The position numbers and the translations under genes were made by a program. DNA of 64,000 nt. Origin: Flavobacteriales bacterium. GTDB taxonomy: Bacteria; Bacteroidota; Bacteroidia; Flavobacteriales_D; Sanyastnellaceae. The notes beneath the pieces are model-generated. The model was not told where the DNA came from, did not search any database, and saw only the letters and a program-made list of their open reading frames with translations. Positions within the stretch are counted from its first letter, which is position 1. The number at the start of each line of letters is the position of its first letter. Below, in pieces: positions 18,912 through 29,217 of the stretch. The stretch spans positions 2,046,001-2,110,000 of the forward strand of contig JAGYJM010000002.1 in the NCBI GenBank assembly GCA_018402085.1, given 5' to 3'.

Positions 18912-19368
18912 CTCGTCACTAACCCCGTGAGCCTCGTCACTAAGCTCGTGAAGCTCGTCACTAACGTCGTGAAGCTCGTCACTAACGTCGTGAGCCTCGT
19001 CACTAACGTCGTGAAGCCTGTCACTAACGTCGAAGCTTCCGTTACTAACGTCGTGAAGCCTGTTACTGCTTCCCCGTGAGCCTCGTCACTAACGTCGTGC
19101 CCAGGCCTCGGGTCACTCAGCTTTCCTCCGTGGAGCTCCTGGGTCACTAACGTCGTGAAGCTCGTTACTAACGTCGTGAGCCTCGTCACTAACGTCGTGA
19201 AGCTCGTCACTGTCCCCGTGAGCCTCGTCACTAAGCCCGTGAAGCTCGTCACTAACGTCGTGAGCCTCGTCACTAAGCTCGTGAAGCTCGTCACTAACGT
19301 CGTGAAGCTCGTCACTAACGTCGTGAAGCTCGTCACTAACGTCGTGAGCCTCGTCACTAAGCCCGAGA
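18912..19368. repeat. 21-bp minisatellite next to the CRISPR array
   Basis: About 20 units of 20-21 bp built from CACTAACGTCGTGAAGCTCGT and the variants GAGCCTCGT, AAGCTCGTG and AAGCCCGTG. The array is most regular at 19140-19368. It is open on both strands and in more than one frame, giving heptad peptides (DVSDELH, LVTSFTT, KLVTNVV). No conserved start, signal or family supports a protein, so it is listed as repeat DNA. Confidence 0.9.
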
Positions 19369-19438
19369 TCCGCGTCAGGCAAGGGTTTTGCTATTTTTGG
19401 GAAACCGGGAAACTGGGAAACCGGGAAAGTTCTGAAAT

Positions 19439-19958
19439 CAGCGCATACTTGCGCTGCCTGGTATTCTCAAACACCAACGTAGGGACGCGATTCATCGCGT
19501 CCGCCGAATCACGTTCATTCAGCAGCGCATCCTTGCGCTGCCGGGTATTTCAAACACCAACGTAGGGACGCGATTCATCGCGTCCGCCGAATCACGTTCA
19601 TTCAGCAGCGCATCCTTGCGCTGCCGGGTATTTCAAACACCAACGTAGGGACGCGATTCATCGCGTCCGCCGAATCACGTTCATTCAGCAGCGCATCCTT
19701 GCGCTGCCGGGTATTTCAAACACCAACGTAGGGACGCGATTCATCGCGTCCGCCGAATCACGTTCATTCAGCAGCGCATCCTTGCGCTGCCGGGTATTTC
19801 AAACACCAACGTAGGGACGCGATTCATCGCGTCCGCCGAATCACGTTCATTCAGCAGCGCATCCTTGCGCTGCCGGGTATTTCAAACACCAACGTAGGGA
19901 CGCGATTCATCGCGTCCGCCGAATCACGTTCATTCAGCAGCGCATCCTTGCGCTGCCC
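19439..19958. repeat. 83-bp tandem repeat, six units plus a partial
   Basis: Units start at 19439, 19523, 19606, 19689, 19772, 19855 and 19938 (partial). Each contains two palindromes: AGCGCATCCTTGCGCT and GGACGCGATTCATCGCGTCC. All but the first unit are essentially identical, which points to recent amplification. No reading frame is supported. Confidence 0.95.
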
Positions 19959-20258
19959 GCCTACCCCTATCACTCTAACCCCGCGAAAGCCCTCACCGAA
20001 GCTTCATGCGAGCATGAGCTTCGGAGCTCCCCATTTGGGGAGCCTTTGAATGAGCTGTCTGACCCGAGGAGCCCTGAAAAACCCCTCACCCGAGAGTCCC
20101 GCTTGTGCGGGACCTCGGGAGCTCCCCTAATTTTAGGGGAGCCTTTGAATGAGTTGTTTGACCCGAAGGCCACAAAAAAGCCCCGCAGTGCGGGGCCCAT
20201 GATTTCCATTTCGATTTCCATTTCGATGCGCACACTGCGGTGTGCGCCTACGATGTTC
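19959..20258. repeat. Composite intergenic repeat ending in a terminator, two copies
   Basis: 19983-20060 and 20085-20200 repeat the unit seen at 7441-7560: CTCACC, GCTTCATGCGAGCATGA or a CCGAGAGTCCCGC/GCGGGACCTCGG palindrome, a GGGGAGC inverted repeat, TTTGAATGAG..TTTGACCC, and a GCCCCGC terminator. 20205-20225 is ATTTCC/ATTTCG microsatellite. 20226-20251 is a GCGCACACTGCGGTGTGCGC palindrome. Confidence 0.7.
20174..20196 (-). terminator. Terminator of the thioredoxin pair
   Basis: AAAAAA followed by stem CCCCGC/GCGGGG around AGT. On the minus strand the hairpin precedes a T-run, about 60 bp after the stop at 20259. Confidence 0.8.
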
Positions 20259-20498
20259 TCAGTTGATGGTATCCCTCACGTTTTTGACGAAGTCCCGCAG
20301 GGCGTCTTTGAGATCGACGCTTTCGTCGCGGACGCGCTCAAGGATCTGACGGGCGCCCAGGATGTCGGTGAGTTGACCGCCGAGTTCTTCCAGGTCGTTC
20401 TGGTCGTCATCCATCTGGTCCATGATCTCTTGCTCGAGTTTATCGAGTCCGTCGAGGTCTTGCTCTTTCACGAGCTTGCGAATGTTGGCTACGTTCAT
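20259..20498 (-). CDS. Small acidic helical protein, co-transcribed with thioredoxin
   Basis: 79 residues, rich in Asp/Glu/Leu, all helical. Starts at ATG 20498, which overlaps the thioredoxin stop by 4 bp (ATGA). Short proteins of this kind sit beside thioredoxin genes in other Flavobacteriales (possibly the DUF6952 type), but I cannot confirm the family from sequence alone. Function unknown. The coupling suggests a role alongside the thioredoxin. Confidence 0.65.
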   Translation of the reverse strand: MNVANIRKLVKEQDLDGLDKLEQEIMDQMDDDQNDLEELGGQLTDILGARQILERVRDESVDLKDALRDFVKNVRDTIN

Positions 20499-20800
20499 GC
20501 GACTACTTTTTCGAGGGTTTCTTCGAGCTTGTCTTTCTTCGAAGTGTTGAACTCTTCGATCAGCTGGCCGTCGCGAAACGCTGCGAAGTATGGGAGGTTG
20601 TCAATTTTGAAGGCCTGCTTCACTTCTTTGTAGTCGTCTACATCAACATCAATGAACTTGACATCCTGAAAGCGTTCGTCGTCTTTCATCTTGGTGACAA
20701 AAGGTGCAATCAGCTTGCAGACTCCGCACCACTTGGCATGAAAGCGGATGAAGAGTTTCGGTTCTTCTTTGATATTCTTTACGATTTCGTTGAGTTCCAT
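20495..20800 (-). CDS. Thioredoxin-family protein
   Basis: 101 residues, a bare thioredoxin domain without signal peptide. The active site is FHAKWCGVCKLIAPF (two cysteines in WCGVC, residues about 25-29), the conserved cis-proline is in IDNLPYFAAF, and the C-terminus is a charged helix. A cytoplasmic disulfide reductase or thiol-based partner. The WCGVC centre is a variant of WCGPC, so redox potential may differ. First gene of a two-gene leftward operon. Confidence 0.88.
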   Translation of the reverse strand: MELNEIVKNIKEEPKLFIRFHAKWCGVCKLIAPFVTKMKDDERFQDVKFIDVDVDDYKEVKQAFKIDNLPYFAAFRDGQLIEEFNTSKKDKLEETLEKVVA

Positions 20801-20883
20801 ACGTATTCTGTTTCGTGCTTTATTCTGACAACAAAGGTAGGTGGGATTGGTTTACGGGATTATCGAGAGTTTCTATTGGTGAT

Positions 20884-21070
20884 AGATCGGGGATCGGGGA
20901 TCGGGGATCGGGATCGGGGATCAGGGGATCATGGGATGGGGATCGGGGATCAGGATCAGGGATAGGGATCGGGATCAGGGATCGGGGATCAGGATCGGGG
21001 ATGGGGATCGGGGATCGGGGATCGGGATCGGGGATGGGGATCGGGATCGGGGATCGGGGATCGGGGATGG
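20884..21070. repeat. GATCGGG heptamer satellite, target of an IS insertion
   Basis: About 180 bp of GATCGGG with variant units GATCAGG and GATGGG. The satellite resumes at 22392-22410 on the other side of the IS element, so the element interrupts a formerly continuous array. Confidence 0.9.
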
Positions 21071-22391
21071 GTGTGTTCAGTTAAGTGTGTCATTTGAGTC
21101 TAAGCCTATCCCTGTGGGTGTGTTCAGTTAAGTGTGTCATTTGAGTCTAAGCCTATCCCTGTGGGTTATCATAAGTGATGCAATAACCCTTGACCAGGAT
21201 TGTGGTCGACTCCATTTCTTCTGCACCTTCTGGGTAACAAGGTACAGCAGTTTGAACAGAGCTCGTTCAGAGGTGAGTGCCCCTTTGGCCTTGGTGCCTT
21301 TCCGAACTTGACGATTGAAGCCCTCAATGGAGTTGGTGGTATACATTACTCGTTTCACATGTTCATCGTATCCGAAGAAGGTGGTGAGATGCTCCCAGTT
21401 ACGCTTCCATGATTGGATCATTGCAGGATATTTCTTGCCCCACTTCTCTTCGAAGTTCTCTAGTTCAGTCTCTGCTTGGTCGATGCTATTCGCCCTGTAA
21501 ATCAGCCTCATGTCTCGGACCACAGCTCTTTTGTCTTGCCAGTTCACATAGCGTGTTGAGTTGCGGATCTGATGAACTATGCAAAGCTGCACGTCTGTCC
21601 TAGGAAAGACTGTTGTTATGACCTCCTTGAAGCCTTTCAAGTTGTCGATACTGGCGATAATTATGTCTTCTACACCTCTTGCCTCAAGGTCATTCAGTAC
21701 TCCCAACCAGAAGCCTGAACTTTCTGTTTCTGATAGATAGATGCCCAAAAGATCCTTCTCTCCTTCAACGTTCATTCCAAGTGCCATGTAAGCAGCCATT
21801 TGTTTAACCCGTCCGTCTTGCTTGACCTTGAAGAACATAGCATCCATCCACAAGAACACATACACCGAGTCGAGCGGCCGGCTTCGCCACTCTTCGATTT
21901 CTGGCCATACTCTATCTGTGATGGCACTTAGTTGTGCCTTACTCAAGTTCATGTCATACATCTCATCGATATGATCGGAGATGTCTTGATAGCTCATACC
22001 TGAACTGTAAAGCCCTATGATTTTCTTTTCAAGACTATCGCCTAACGCCCGTTGTCGTTTCGGTATAAGACTCGGTTCGTAAGTGCCGTCGCGGTCGCGC
22101 GGAGTCTCGATTTCTATCTCTCCAGAACTCGTCTTCACACGCTTCTTACCCTTGCCATTACGACGGTTCGGACGAGCTGATTCAACGTGTGCATCCATCT
22201 CGCCCTCAAGACTCGCTTCTAGAACGTGCTTGATCATAGGCGTCAGTGCGCCATCCTTACCCGTTAAAGGCTTGCCTGACTGAAGTGCCGATAAGACCGC
22301 TTCCAGTAACTTGTCTGCTTCTGATTTCTCTTTCATTGTATCAAGGTATTTGTTATTTCATTTGCCTTGACACACTTTTCTGAACAGTCTC
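21071..22391 (-). mobile_element. IS256-family insertion sequence, copy 1
   Basis: One transposase gene between imperfect inverted ends: left GTGTGTTCAGTTAAGTGTG, right (reverse complement) ACTGTTCAGAAAAGTGTG. The left 47 bp are duplicated in tandem (21071-21117 and 21118-21164). The core is identical in protein sequence to the copy at 33031. The element is embedded in GATCGGG satellite DNA, so a target duplication cannot be resolved. Confidence 0.9.
21137..22336 (-). CDS. IS256-family transposase
   Basis: 399 residues, full family length. DDE motifs visible: first Asp in VFLWMDAMFFKVK, second Asp in IIASIDNLKGF, Glu in MYTTNSIEGFNRQVRKGTKAKGAL near residue 330. N-terminus has the usual LLEAVLSAL and GEMDAHVES segments. 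The stop codon lies within the left terminal repeat. It should catalyse cut-and-paste or copy-out of this element. Identical to the transposase at 33050. Confidence 0.95.
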   Translation of the reverse strand: MKEKSEADKLLEAVLSALQSGKPLTGKDGALTPMIKHVLEASLEGEMDAHVESARPNRRNGKGKKRVKTSSGEIEIETPRDRDGTYEPSLIPKRQRALGDSLEKKIIGLYSSGMSYQDISDHIDEMYDMNLSKAQLSAITDRVWPEIEEWRSRPLDSVYVFLWMDAMFFKVKQDGRVKQMAAYMALGMNVEGEKDLLGIYLSETESSGFWLGVLNDLEARGVEDIIIASIDNLKGFKEVITTVFPRTDVQLCIVHQIRNSTRYVNWQDKRAVVRDMRLIYRANSIDQAETELENFEEKWGKKYPAMIQSWKRNWEHLTTFFGYDEHVKRVMYTTNSIEGFNRQVRKGTKAKGALTSERALFKLLYLVTQKVQKKWSRPQSWSRVIASLMITHRDRLRLK

Positions 22392-22442
22392 TCGGGGATC
22401 GGGATCGGAACATCTACGATCTACCATCTCCGATCTACCATC

Positions 22443-23039
22443 TTATAGCTTTACCCCCGCCTCAATGGCCACCTCCAGGTGGTTCTCGGCCGGGGGTATC
22501 GGACAACTGTACTTCTTGCTGTACACGCAATACGGGTGATATGCGTAATTGAAGTCAATGACCGGGTCTTCATCCAGCGCTTTTGCGCTGCTCTCTAAAT
22601 AACGGCCACCACCATAGGTCGTTTCACCATTCGTCAGATCCGTGAAGGGGATGAACAAGTAATCGCGATAGGCCGGATTCTGCATCAACTCAAGGTTCTG
22701 GTAGACGTTGAGCTCCAGCTCTTTGCCATTCAAGGTGAAGTAGAGCTTGCCATACGGACGGTACTTCGGAAGCCGGTCAGTCGTGGTCTTCATCTCAAAC
22801 ACCTCACCCTTTCGGATGCGCTCAAAGCGCGCCGGTACACGGTACGTGATATCGACCGGATAGTAAGGGAGTCCGCTAAACCCCTCTAGCTCATCGTCTT
22901 TCAGAATGGTGGTCTCCGGATTGGCGAAAACTGCATCAATGGAGTCGCGGTAGGCCTGCACCTCAAGCTCATATTCAGCCTGTGCGTACACCGCATGAGA
23001 TGCGGCAAAGCTGAAGATCAACAAGATAGAACGGAGCAT
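22443..23039 (-). CDS. Exported DUF1684 protein
   Basis: 198 residues from ATG 23039, chosen because it starts a signal peptide (MLRSILLIFSFAASHAVYAQ). The body matches DUF1684: FSGLPYYPVDITYRVPARF, RPYGKLYFTLNGKELELNVYQN, YLFIPFTDLTNGETTYGGGR, DFNYAYHPYCVYS and YSCPIPPAENHL. Function of the family is unknown. A hairpin element at 22571-22590 encodes SSAKALDED between GGRYLE and VIDFNYAY, where homologues normally have a short loop. Confidence 0.88.
   Translation of the reverse strand: MLRSILLIFSFAASHAVYAQAEYELEVQAYRDSIDAVFANPETTILKDDELEGFSGLPYYPVDITYRVPARFERIRKGEVFEMKTTTDRLPKYRPYGKLYFTLNGKELELNVYQNLELMQNPAYRDYLFIPFTDLTNGETTYGGGRYLESSAKALDEDPVIDFNYAYHPYCVYSKKYSCPIPPAENHLEVAIEAGVKL
22571..22590 (+). 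repeat. Coding-embedded hairpin element, AGCGC type
   Basis: CATCC, AGCGC, TTTT, GCGCT inside the DUF1684 gene, read antisense there (SAKALD). Same unit as 4418 and 48265. Confidence 0.75.
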
Positions 23040-23122
23040 AACTTTTTTAGAACACTTTCGTAAAACCATGTGGGAAAGATAGCAAACCGGGCGCTGCTTC
23101 CCTGAACCTAAACAACTGTGCA

Positions 23123-23815
23123 ATGAGTACCCTACCAGGAAAGCTTAGTATGGCTTTGTTCCTGGTCTCCACCCCGCTTTTATCGATCTCTCAGAGCCTG
23201 AAATACCTTGATTGGAGTGACCTCCATGCTCGCAACGGAGTGCGAAAGGTGACGATCGAACACATTGAATACGAGCACAAGCAAGCGGTTGATACCTTGC
23301 TTGTTGCCGAAGTGTTCCTTGACCAACAAGGTCGGCCTACGGAATATGTCTCCTACTTCGCAGGCGGGAGGCTTTTCTCAAGAGAGTTTTTCACCTACCG
23401 CAGCGACAGTGACGTGCCGCACGGCCTGACGTCCATGGGCTATGCCTCGCGTGAAACCCGCTGGGATACCCTCACCTTTGCCCTTGAGCGCGACGAGCAA
23501 CAGCGCGTGATCCGCAGAGCGCTTACCTATTCGAACCATCAACGCGGCGTGGCCGAGAAGTACCGGTACGGACCCAATGGTTACCTTGTAGAAAGTAATA
23601 AAGAGCGACTCGTTGCCGGAAAGTGGAACCAAATGGAGCAGCTGTCGTTTCTCAGCCGGACGCAAGACAGAGCGCACCGCCGGGAGAACAACCTGACGTA
23701 CATCTATAATGTAGACGGACTGCTGCTCATCCGCAATCTTTACGATTCACGGGGTGAGCTCAAGCGGGTGCGCCGCTATACCTATTCGTTCGACGAGACG
23801 GCCAATCAGCCGTGA
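23123..23815 (+). CDS. Exported protein with YD-like repeats, unknown function
   Basis: 230 residues with an N-terminal signal segment (MALFLVSTPLLSISQS). The mature part has weakly repeated phrases such as FLDQQGRPTEYVSYFAGG, YRYGPNGYLVESN, YIYNVDGLLLIRNLYDSRGELK and RRYTYSFDE, similar in style to RHS/YD repeats and to Bacteroidota 'toxin-antitoxin-like' wall proteins. No enzyme motif. It is divergent from the DUF1684 gene with an 83-bp gap from its likely start, and its stop is 1 bp from the EttA stop. Confidence 0.65.
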   Translation: MSTLPGKLSMALFLVSTPLLSISQSLKYLDWSDLHARNGVRKVTIEHIEYEHKQAVDTLLVAEVFLDQQGRPTEYVSYFAGGRLFSREFFTYRSDSDVPHGLTSMGYASRETRWDTLTFALERDEQQRVIRRALTYSNHQRGVAEKYRYGPNGYLVESNKERLVAGKWNQMEQLSFLSRTQDRAHRRENNLTYIYNVDGLLLIRNLYDSRGELKRVRRYTYSFDETANQP

Positions 23816-25501
<1,686 letters not shown>

Positions 25502-25533
25502 AGGATGTTCGGTTTGAGACAGCAAATGTACGA

Positions 25534-25760
25534 TTAGATCGGGGATCGGGGATCGGGGTTCGGGGATCGGGGATCGGGGATCGGGGATCGGGGATCGGGG
25601 AACGGGGATCGGGGTTGGTTGTTGGTGGTTCTTTTTTCCGCGCGAAACTTGTCCCGATTTATCGGGAAGCGTGGGATGCTTCGGTATTCCTGTAGATCAC
25701 GAAAAACGTGAAGACGCATGGACCTATCGACTTATCGACCTATCGACCTATGGACGGATG
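25534..25760. repeat. GATCGGG satellite followed by CGACCTAT octamers
   Basis: 25534-25618 is GATCGGG heptamer satellite directly upstream of ettA. 25660-25676 has a GTCCCGATTTATCGGGA palindrome. 25719-25755 is a short CGACTTAT/CGACCTAT array like 7058-7160. No gene. Confidence 0.85.
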
Positions 25761-25809
25761 GACATTTCGGGAAATTGGAAAACTGGGAAACCAGGAAGAC
25801 GCCTGAAAT

Positions 25810-26330
25810 GCAGCGCATCATTGCGCTGCTTATTACGTTTTGGCATCAATGTAGGGACGCGATTCATCGCGTCCGCCAGAAACCGGGAAACCAGGAAGAC
25901 GCCTGAAATGCAGCGCATACTTGCGCTGCTTATTACGTTTTGGCATCAATGTAGGGACGCGATTCATCGCGTCCGCCAGAAACCGGGAAACCAGGAAGAC
26001 GCCTGAAATGCAGCGCATCATTGCGCTGCTTATTACGTTTTGGCATCAATGTAGGGACGCGATTCATCGCGTCCGCCAGGAACCGGGAAACCAGGAAGAC
26101 GCCTGAAAAGCAGCGCATACTTGCGCTGCTTATTACGTTTTGGCATCAATGTAGGGACGCGATTCATCGCGTCCGCCGAAACTGCGGAAACCAGGAAGAC
26201 GTCTGAAATGCAGCGCATACTTGCGCTGCTTATTACGTTTTGGCATCAATGTGGGGACGCGATTCATCGCGTCCGCCAGAAACTGGGAAACCAGGAAGAC
26301 GCCTGAAATGCAGCGCATACTTGCGCTGTC
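25810..26330. repeat. 100-bp tandem repeat, five units plus a partial
   Basis: Units start at 25810, 25910, 26010, 26110, 26210 and 26310 (partial). Each holds CAGCGCATACTTGCGCTG and GGACGCGATTCATCGCGTCC palindromes separated by TTATTACGTTTTGGCATCAA, then AAACCGGGAAACCAGGAAGA. Same palindromes as the 83-bp array but with other linkers. Apparent 60-residue frames repeat every 100 bp and are not genes. Confidence 0.93.
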
Positions 26331-26542
26331 TCTTATTCTTCAAGCGGCCCCGTGTGGTGGCGCCTGCCTGCTGCAGGCAGGGCTATTGCCGCCGGTTTGT
26401 TGAATATACAGTCTCCTTCGGGACATAGAAATATTCCAGGGCTTCCCTGGATCAGGGGAGCTCCCGAGTCCGCGATGCAGGCTCGGGTGACGGGTCTTGC
26501 GGGTCGGCTTCGGGGTATCTGAGCCCTCTATTCAATTATAAA
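26331..26542. repeat. Intergenic palindromes
   Basis: CCTGCCTGCTGCAGGCAGG (26362-26384), GCTATTGCCGCCGG also found near 57440, and GGGGAGCTCCCGAG fragments of the composite repeat (26455-26475). No gene. Confidence 0.5.
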
Positions 26543-26656
26543 ATGAAATCGAACATTCGTCAAACGGATGTAAAAAGAGTAGACAAATTAATAGGCCGCC
26601 TCTATGGACTGAAAAAGCACCTCAAAAGCCAAATTGAGAAGAGTCAGTCTACTTAA
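26543..26656 (+). CDS. Possible 37-residue basic protein
   Basis: ATG 26543 to TAA 26656. The product starts MKSNIRQTDVKRV and ends KSQIEKSQST. It is Lys-rich, helical and amphipathic, with no Gly/Pro in the second half. It is preceded by an AT-rich stretch and is unlike the repeats around it. No homologue known to me. It could be chance. Confidence 0.3.
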   Translation: MKSNIRQTDVKRVDKLIGRLYGLKKHLKSQIEKSQST

Positions 26657-26750
26657 AACGAAAGGATACGAAACGCAAAACACTTGCTGCTCAAACAACT
26701 AGTTACCTCCAACATCCCAACAGAGTCCCGTAAGCGTCCCAAAGGCGTCG

Positions 26751-29162
26751 TTACAACTCCACAATCACCCCAATACTGGGAATCACGGTGCCTGAACTGG
26801 TGTCAAGAATACGCGGCTGGTAGCTACCGGGATTGTTGGGGTCTTCTACGGGGTTACCGTTCTGGTCGCGCACCACGTCAAGGGTTGGTGGTACCGGAGA
26901 AACGGATCCGAGTGCATTTTGGACATCAAAGAATACATTCAAACTCCACTTCTCGTAGAACCACTTCTTATCAATGCGGAAATCAAGCTGATAGAACGCA
27001 TCGATGCGTTGGGTATTCAGGAGGGCATAATTCGGCAGCCCTACCCGTTGCGTATTCCAGGTTGGAATGAACACACTGGTTTCAACATCCACAGGGGTGA
27101 ATGGTAAACCTCCGGTGTAGATGAAACGCGCACCGAGCTCCCAGTTCTTTTTGAATTTCTTTCCTCCGGTGAGCGAGACCAGGTTGCGGGCATCCCATGA
27201 ACTCGGCACAAAAGTGCCGGATGCGTCGGTGAACTCGCTGCGAACATAGGTGTACGAAACGATTCCGTAGAAGCCTTTGTACAAACGCTGCTGATAAAGA
27301 AACTCCAGACCATATGCTCGCCCCTGTGACGTGGAGATCACTTCTTCGTTTCCAATCACCCCGAAGTCAGCACCAAGGTTAGCGAGTGAAATGCCCTGAT
27401 CAACGCTGAACGGGTAGTTGTCGTAATCTTTGTAAAAGCCCTCAACGCTGATCACCGTATTGCGGCTGTCAAAGTCATACCTCAAGCCGCCCACCAACTG
27501 CTTGTTGCGGATGTACACAATATCATTCTGGCGGTTGACGAGTTGTCCGTTCTCTTGATAACCAAGCACCGTGTAAGCAGGTAGCTGGTAGTAAATACCT
27601 GTATTGAAGTTGGCGCTCAGGCGCGGTGTGATGAAGTAACTGGCCGAAAAACGCGGACTCAGCTGGTCAATCGGATTGGCCATACTTTCGCTGTACTCAT
27701 TCCAATCTGTTCTCACACCCAGCGAGAGCACCAATCGGTTCTGCAGCATCGACTTGCTGACTTGTCCGAATGCACCAAATTTGTGCATATCAAACTCAGA
27801 ATAGAAGCTGATGGGAATAAGCGTATCGGCCTCGAATGAATAACGTTGAAACTCTGATGAGTTGTTGAATTTGGCATATTCGTAGTTCACACCATACTGT
27901 GCCTTCCAGCCATTATCGAGATACAACTTGCGTTCAACGCGGAATTTATTCTCGATCTCCTGGCTGAGAAAATCCGTGATCAGCGGCAAGGATTCGTTAT
28001 TTTCTTCATGCTTGAAGGCCCGGTTATTCAGCATATTCCGGCTCGCAACAAAAGTCCACAAACCTTTGTCTCCAAAGTGCTCCCACTTGGTTCCGATACT
28101 GTAATTCCATTGCGTATTGACGGGAAGAAAATCAAGAATTGCCCGGTTTTCCAAAAAATTTTCATCCTCAGGATCCGTACCGAGCTCCGTATTTAACTCA
28201 AACTGATCAATGGCACCAAGTCCAAGTACCGTGAACCGGTTATTGTCGTCGGGCTGGTAGGACCATTTGAACTGAAAATCATTATATGTGGGCAGAAATG
28301 GCAAGCCAAGTGCCTGAAAGAGAAATTGCAGGTAAGAGCGTCGGGCACTCATGATGATGCTACTGTTCTCGCCCGTCGGACCTTCAAGTGTGATTCCGAG
28401 ATCAGACGACCCCACCACGGCGTTGGCTGTAAACTTGTCGGTACGCCCCTCTTTGAAGCCAAACTCGAGCACCGAGCTCAGGGCGTTGCCACGTGCCGCA
28501 GGAAACGCCCCTGAATAAAACTCCACATCGTCAATAAAATCAACGTTGATCAATCCAACCGGGCCACCTGAAGCACCTTGCGTGGCAAAGTGGTTGATAT
28601 TCGGAATCTCGATACCGTCAATGTAAAAGCGGTTTTCGTTTGGTGCACCACCGCGAATGATGATGTCGTTTCTAAATGACGGGGTACTCGCTACCCCGGG
28701 TAACGCACGCAGTGCACGTGAAATATCTCGGTTACCACCGGGGTTTCGTTTCACCTCATTCACCCCGATTTTTCGCACCGAAACGGGTGCTTCTTCGCGG
28801 TTTGTGAAACTTGAAACCACCACTTCAGCCGCTTCAATTTCGACGCTGACCTCCAAAAGAGCTACATCCACAAGAGCAGCACGGGCGTTGGTCACTTCAA
28901 TCTCAAATACGGTCTTCTTCTCGAAACCTATGAACGATACATCGATGTTGTAAAGCCCGGGCTGAAGTCCGGTAATTTCATACTTCCCGTCGAGGTCACT
29001 GGTTACCCCTTTCGACGATCCCTGCACAACGACGGTGGCAAAGGGTATCGGCTCATTGGTTTGGACATTGGTGATTTTTCCTTTGATGACGCCTGACTGC
29101 GCAAAAGCGCAGGATGCGATGATCATCATGGTCAAAGAAGCAAGTGTTTTTTTCAAGCTCAT
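26751..29162 (-). CDS. TonB-dependent outer-membrane receptor
   Basis: 803 residues from ATG 29162. Signal peptide MSLKKTLASLTMMIIASCAFAQ, then a carboxypeptidase-regulatory-like domain (GKITNVQTNEPIPFATVVV), then the plug (RALPGVASTPSFRNDIIIRGGAPNENRFYIDGIEIPNINHF) and a 22-strand-type barrel. The plug and barrel motifs are intact. It imports a ligand across the outer membrane with TonB-ExbB energy. It is the last gene of a leftward operon with a lipoprotein, a CDVCGC outer-membrane protein and a Cys-rich small protein, which suggests a metal or metal-complex ligand, probably copper or iron. Confidence 0.9.
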   Translation of the reverse strand: MSLKKTLASLTMMIIASCAFAQSGVIKGKITNVQTNEPIPFATVVVQGSSKGVTSDLDGKYEITGLQPGLYNIDVSFIGFEKKTVFEIEVTNARAALVDVALLEVSVEIEAAEVVVSSFTNREEAPVSVRKIGVNEVKRNPGGNRDISRALRALPGVASTPSFRNDIIIRGGAPNENRFYIDGIEIPNINHFATQGASGGPVGLINVDFIDDVEFYSGAFPAARGNALSSVLEFGFKEGRTDKFTANAVVGSSDLGITLEGPTGENSSIIMSARRSYLQFLFQALGLPFLPTYNDFQFKWSYQPDDNNRFTVLGLGAIDQFELNTELGTDPEDENFLENRAILDFLPVNTQWNYSIGTKWEHFGDKGLWTFVASRNMLNNRAFKHEENNESLPLITDFLSQEIENKFRVERKLYLDNGWKAQYGVNYEYAKFNNSSEFQRYSFEADTLIPISFYSEFDMHKFGAFGQVSKSMLQNRLVLSLGVRTDWNEYSESMANPIDQLSPRFSASYFITPRLSANFNTGIYYQLPAYTVLGYQENGQLVNRQNDIVYIRNKQLVGGLRYDFDSRNTVISVEGFYKDYDNYPFSVDQGISLANLGADFGVIGNEEVISTSQGRAYGLEFLYQQRLYKGFYGIVSYTYVRSEFTDASGTFVPSSWDARNLVSLTGGKKFKKNWELGARFIYTGGLPFTPVDVETSVFIPTWNTQRVGLPNYALLNTQRIDAFYQLDFRIDKKWFYEKWSLNVFFDVQNALGSVSPVPPTLDVVRDQNGNPVEDPNNPGSYQPRILDTSSGTVIPSIGVIVEL
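29098..29117 (-). repeat. Coding-embedded hairpin element, TGCGC type
   Basis: GCATCC, TGCGC, TTTT, GCGCA on the minus strand, encoding Ala-Ser-Cys-Ala-Phe-Ala at the signal-peptidase site of the TonB receptor. Identical unit at 34815 in another signal peptide. Confidence 0.75.
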
Positions 29163-29217
29163 AATTCCACTTTCGCGGGTATAGAACACAGATATTCAAG
29201 AATAGTTCGCTTCAGAA

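Noticed and set aside
18860-19565. Protein-coding gene with heptad repeats in the 21-bp minisatellite
   Set aside because: Several frames on both strands are equally open, starts are arbitrary, and no conserved domain flanks the repeats.
20815-21131. Frames rich in GIGDRGSG and DRDQGSG
   Set aside because: Translation of GATCGGG satellite DNA.
25671-26428. Series of about 60-residue frames on both strands
   Set aside because: They recur every 100 bp with the tandem repeat and contain its palindromes.
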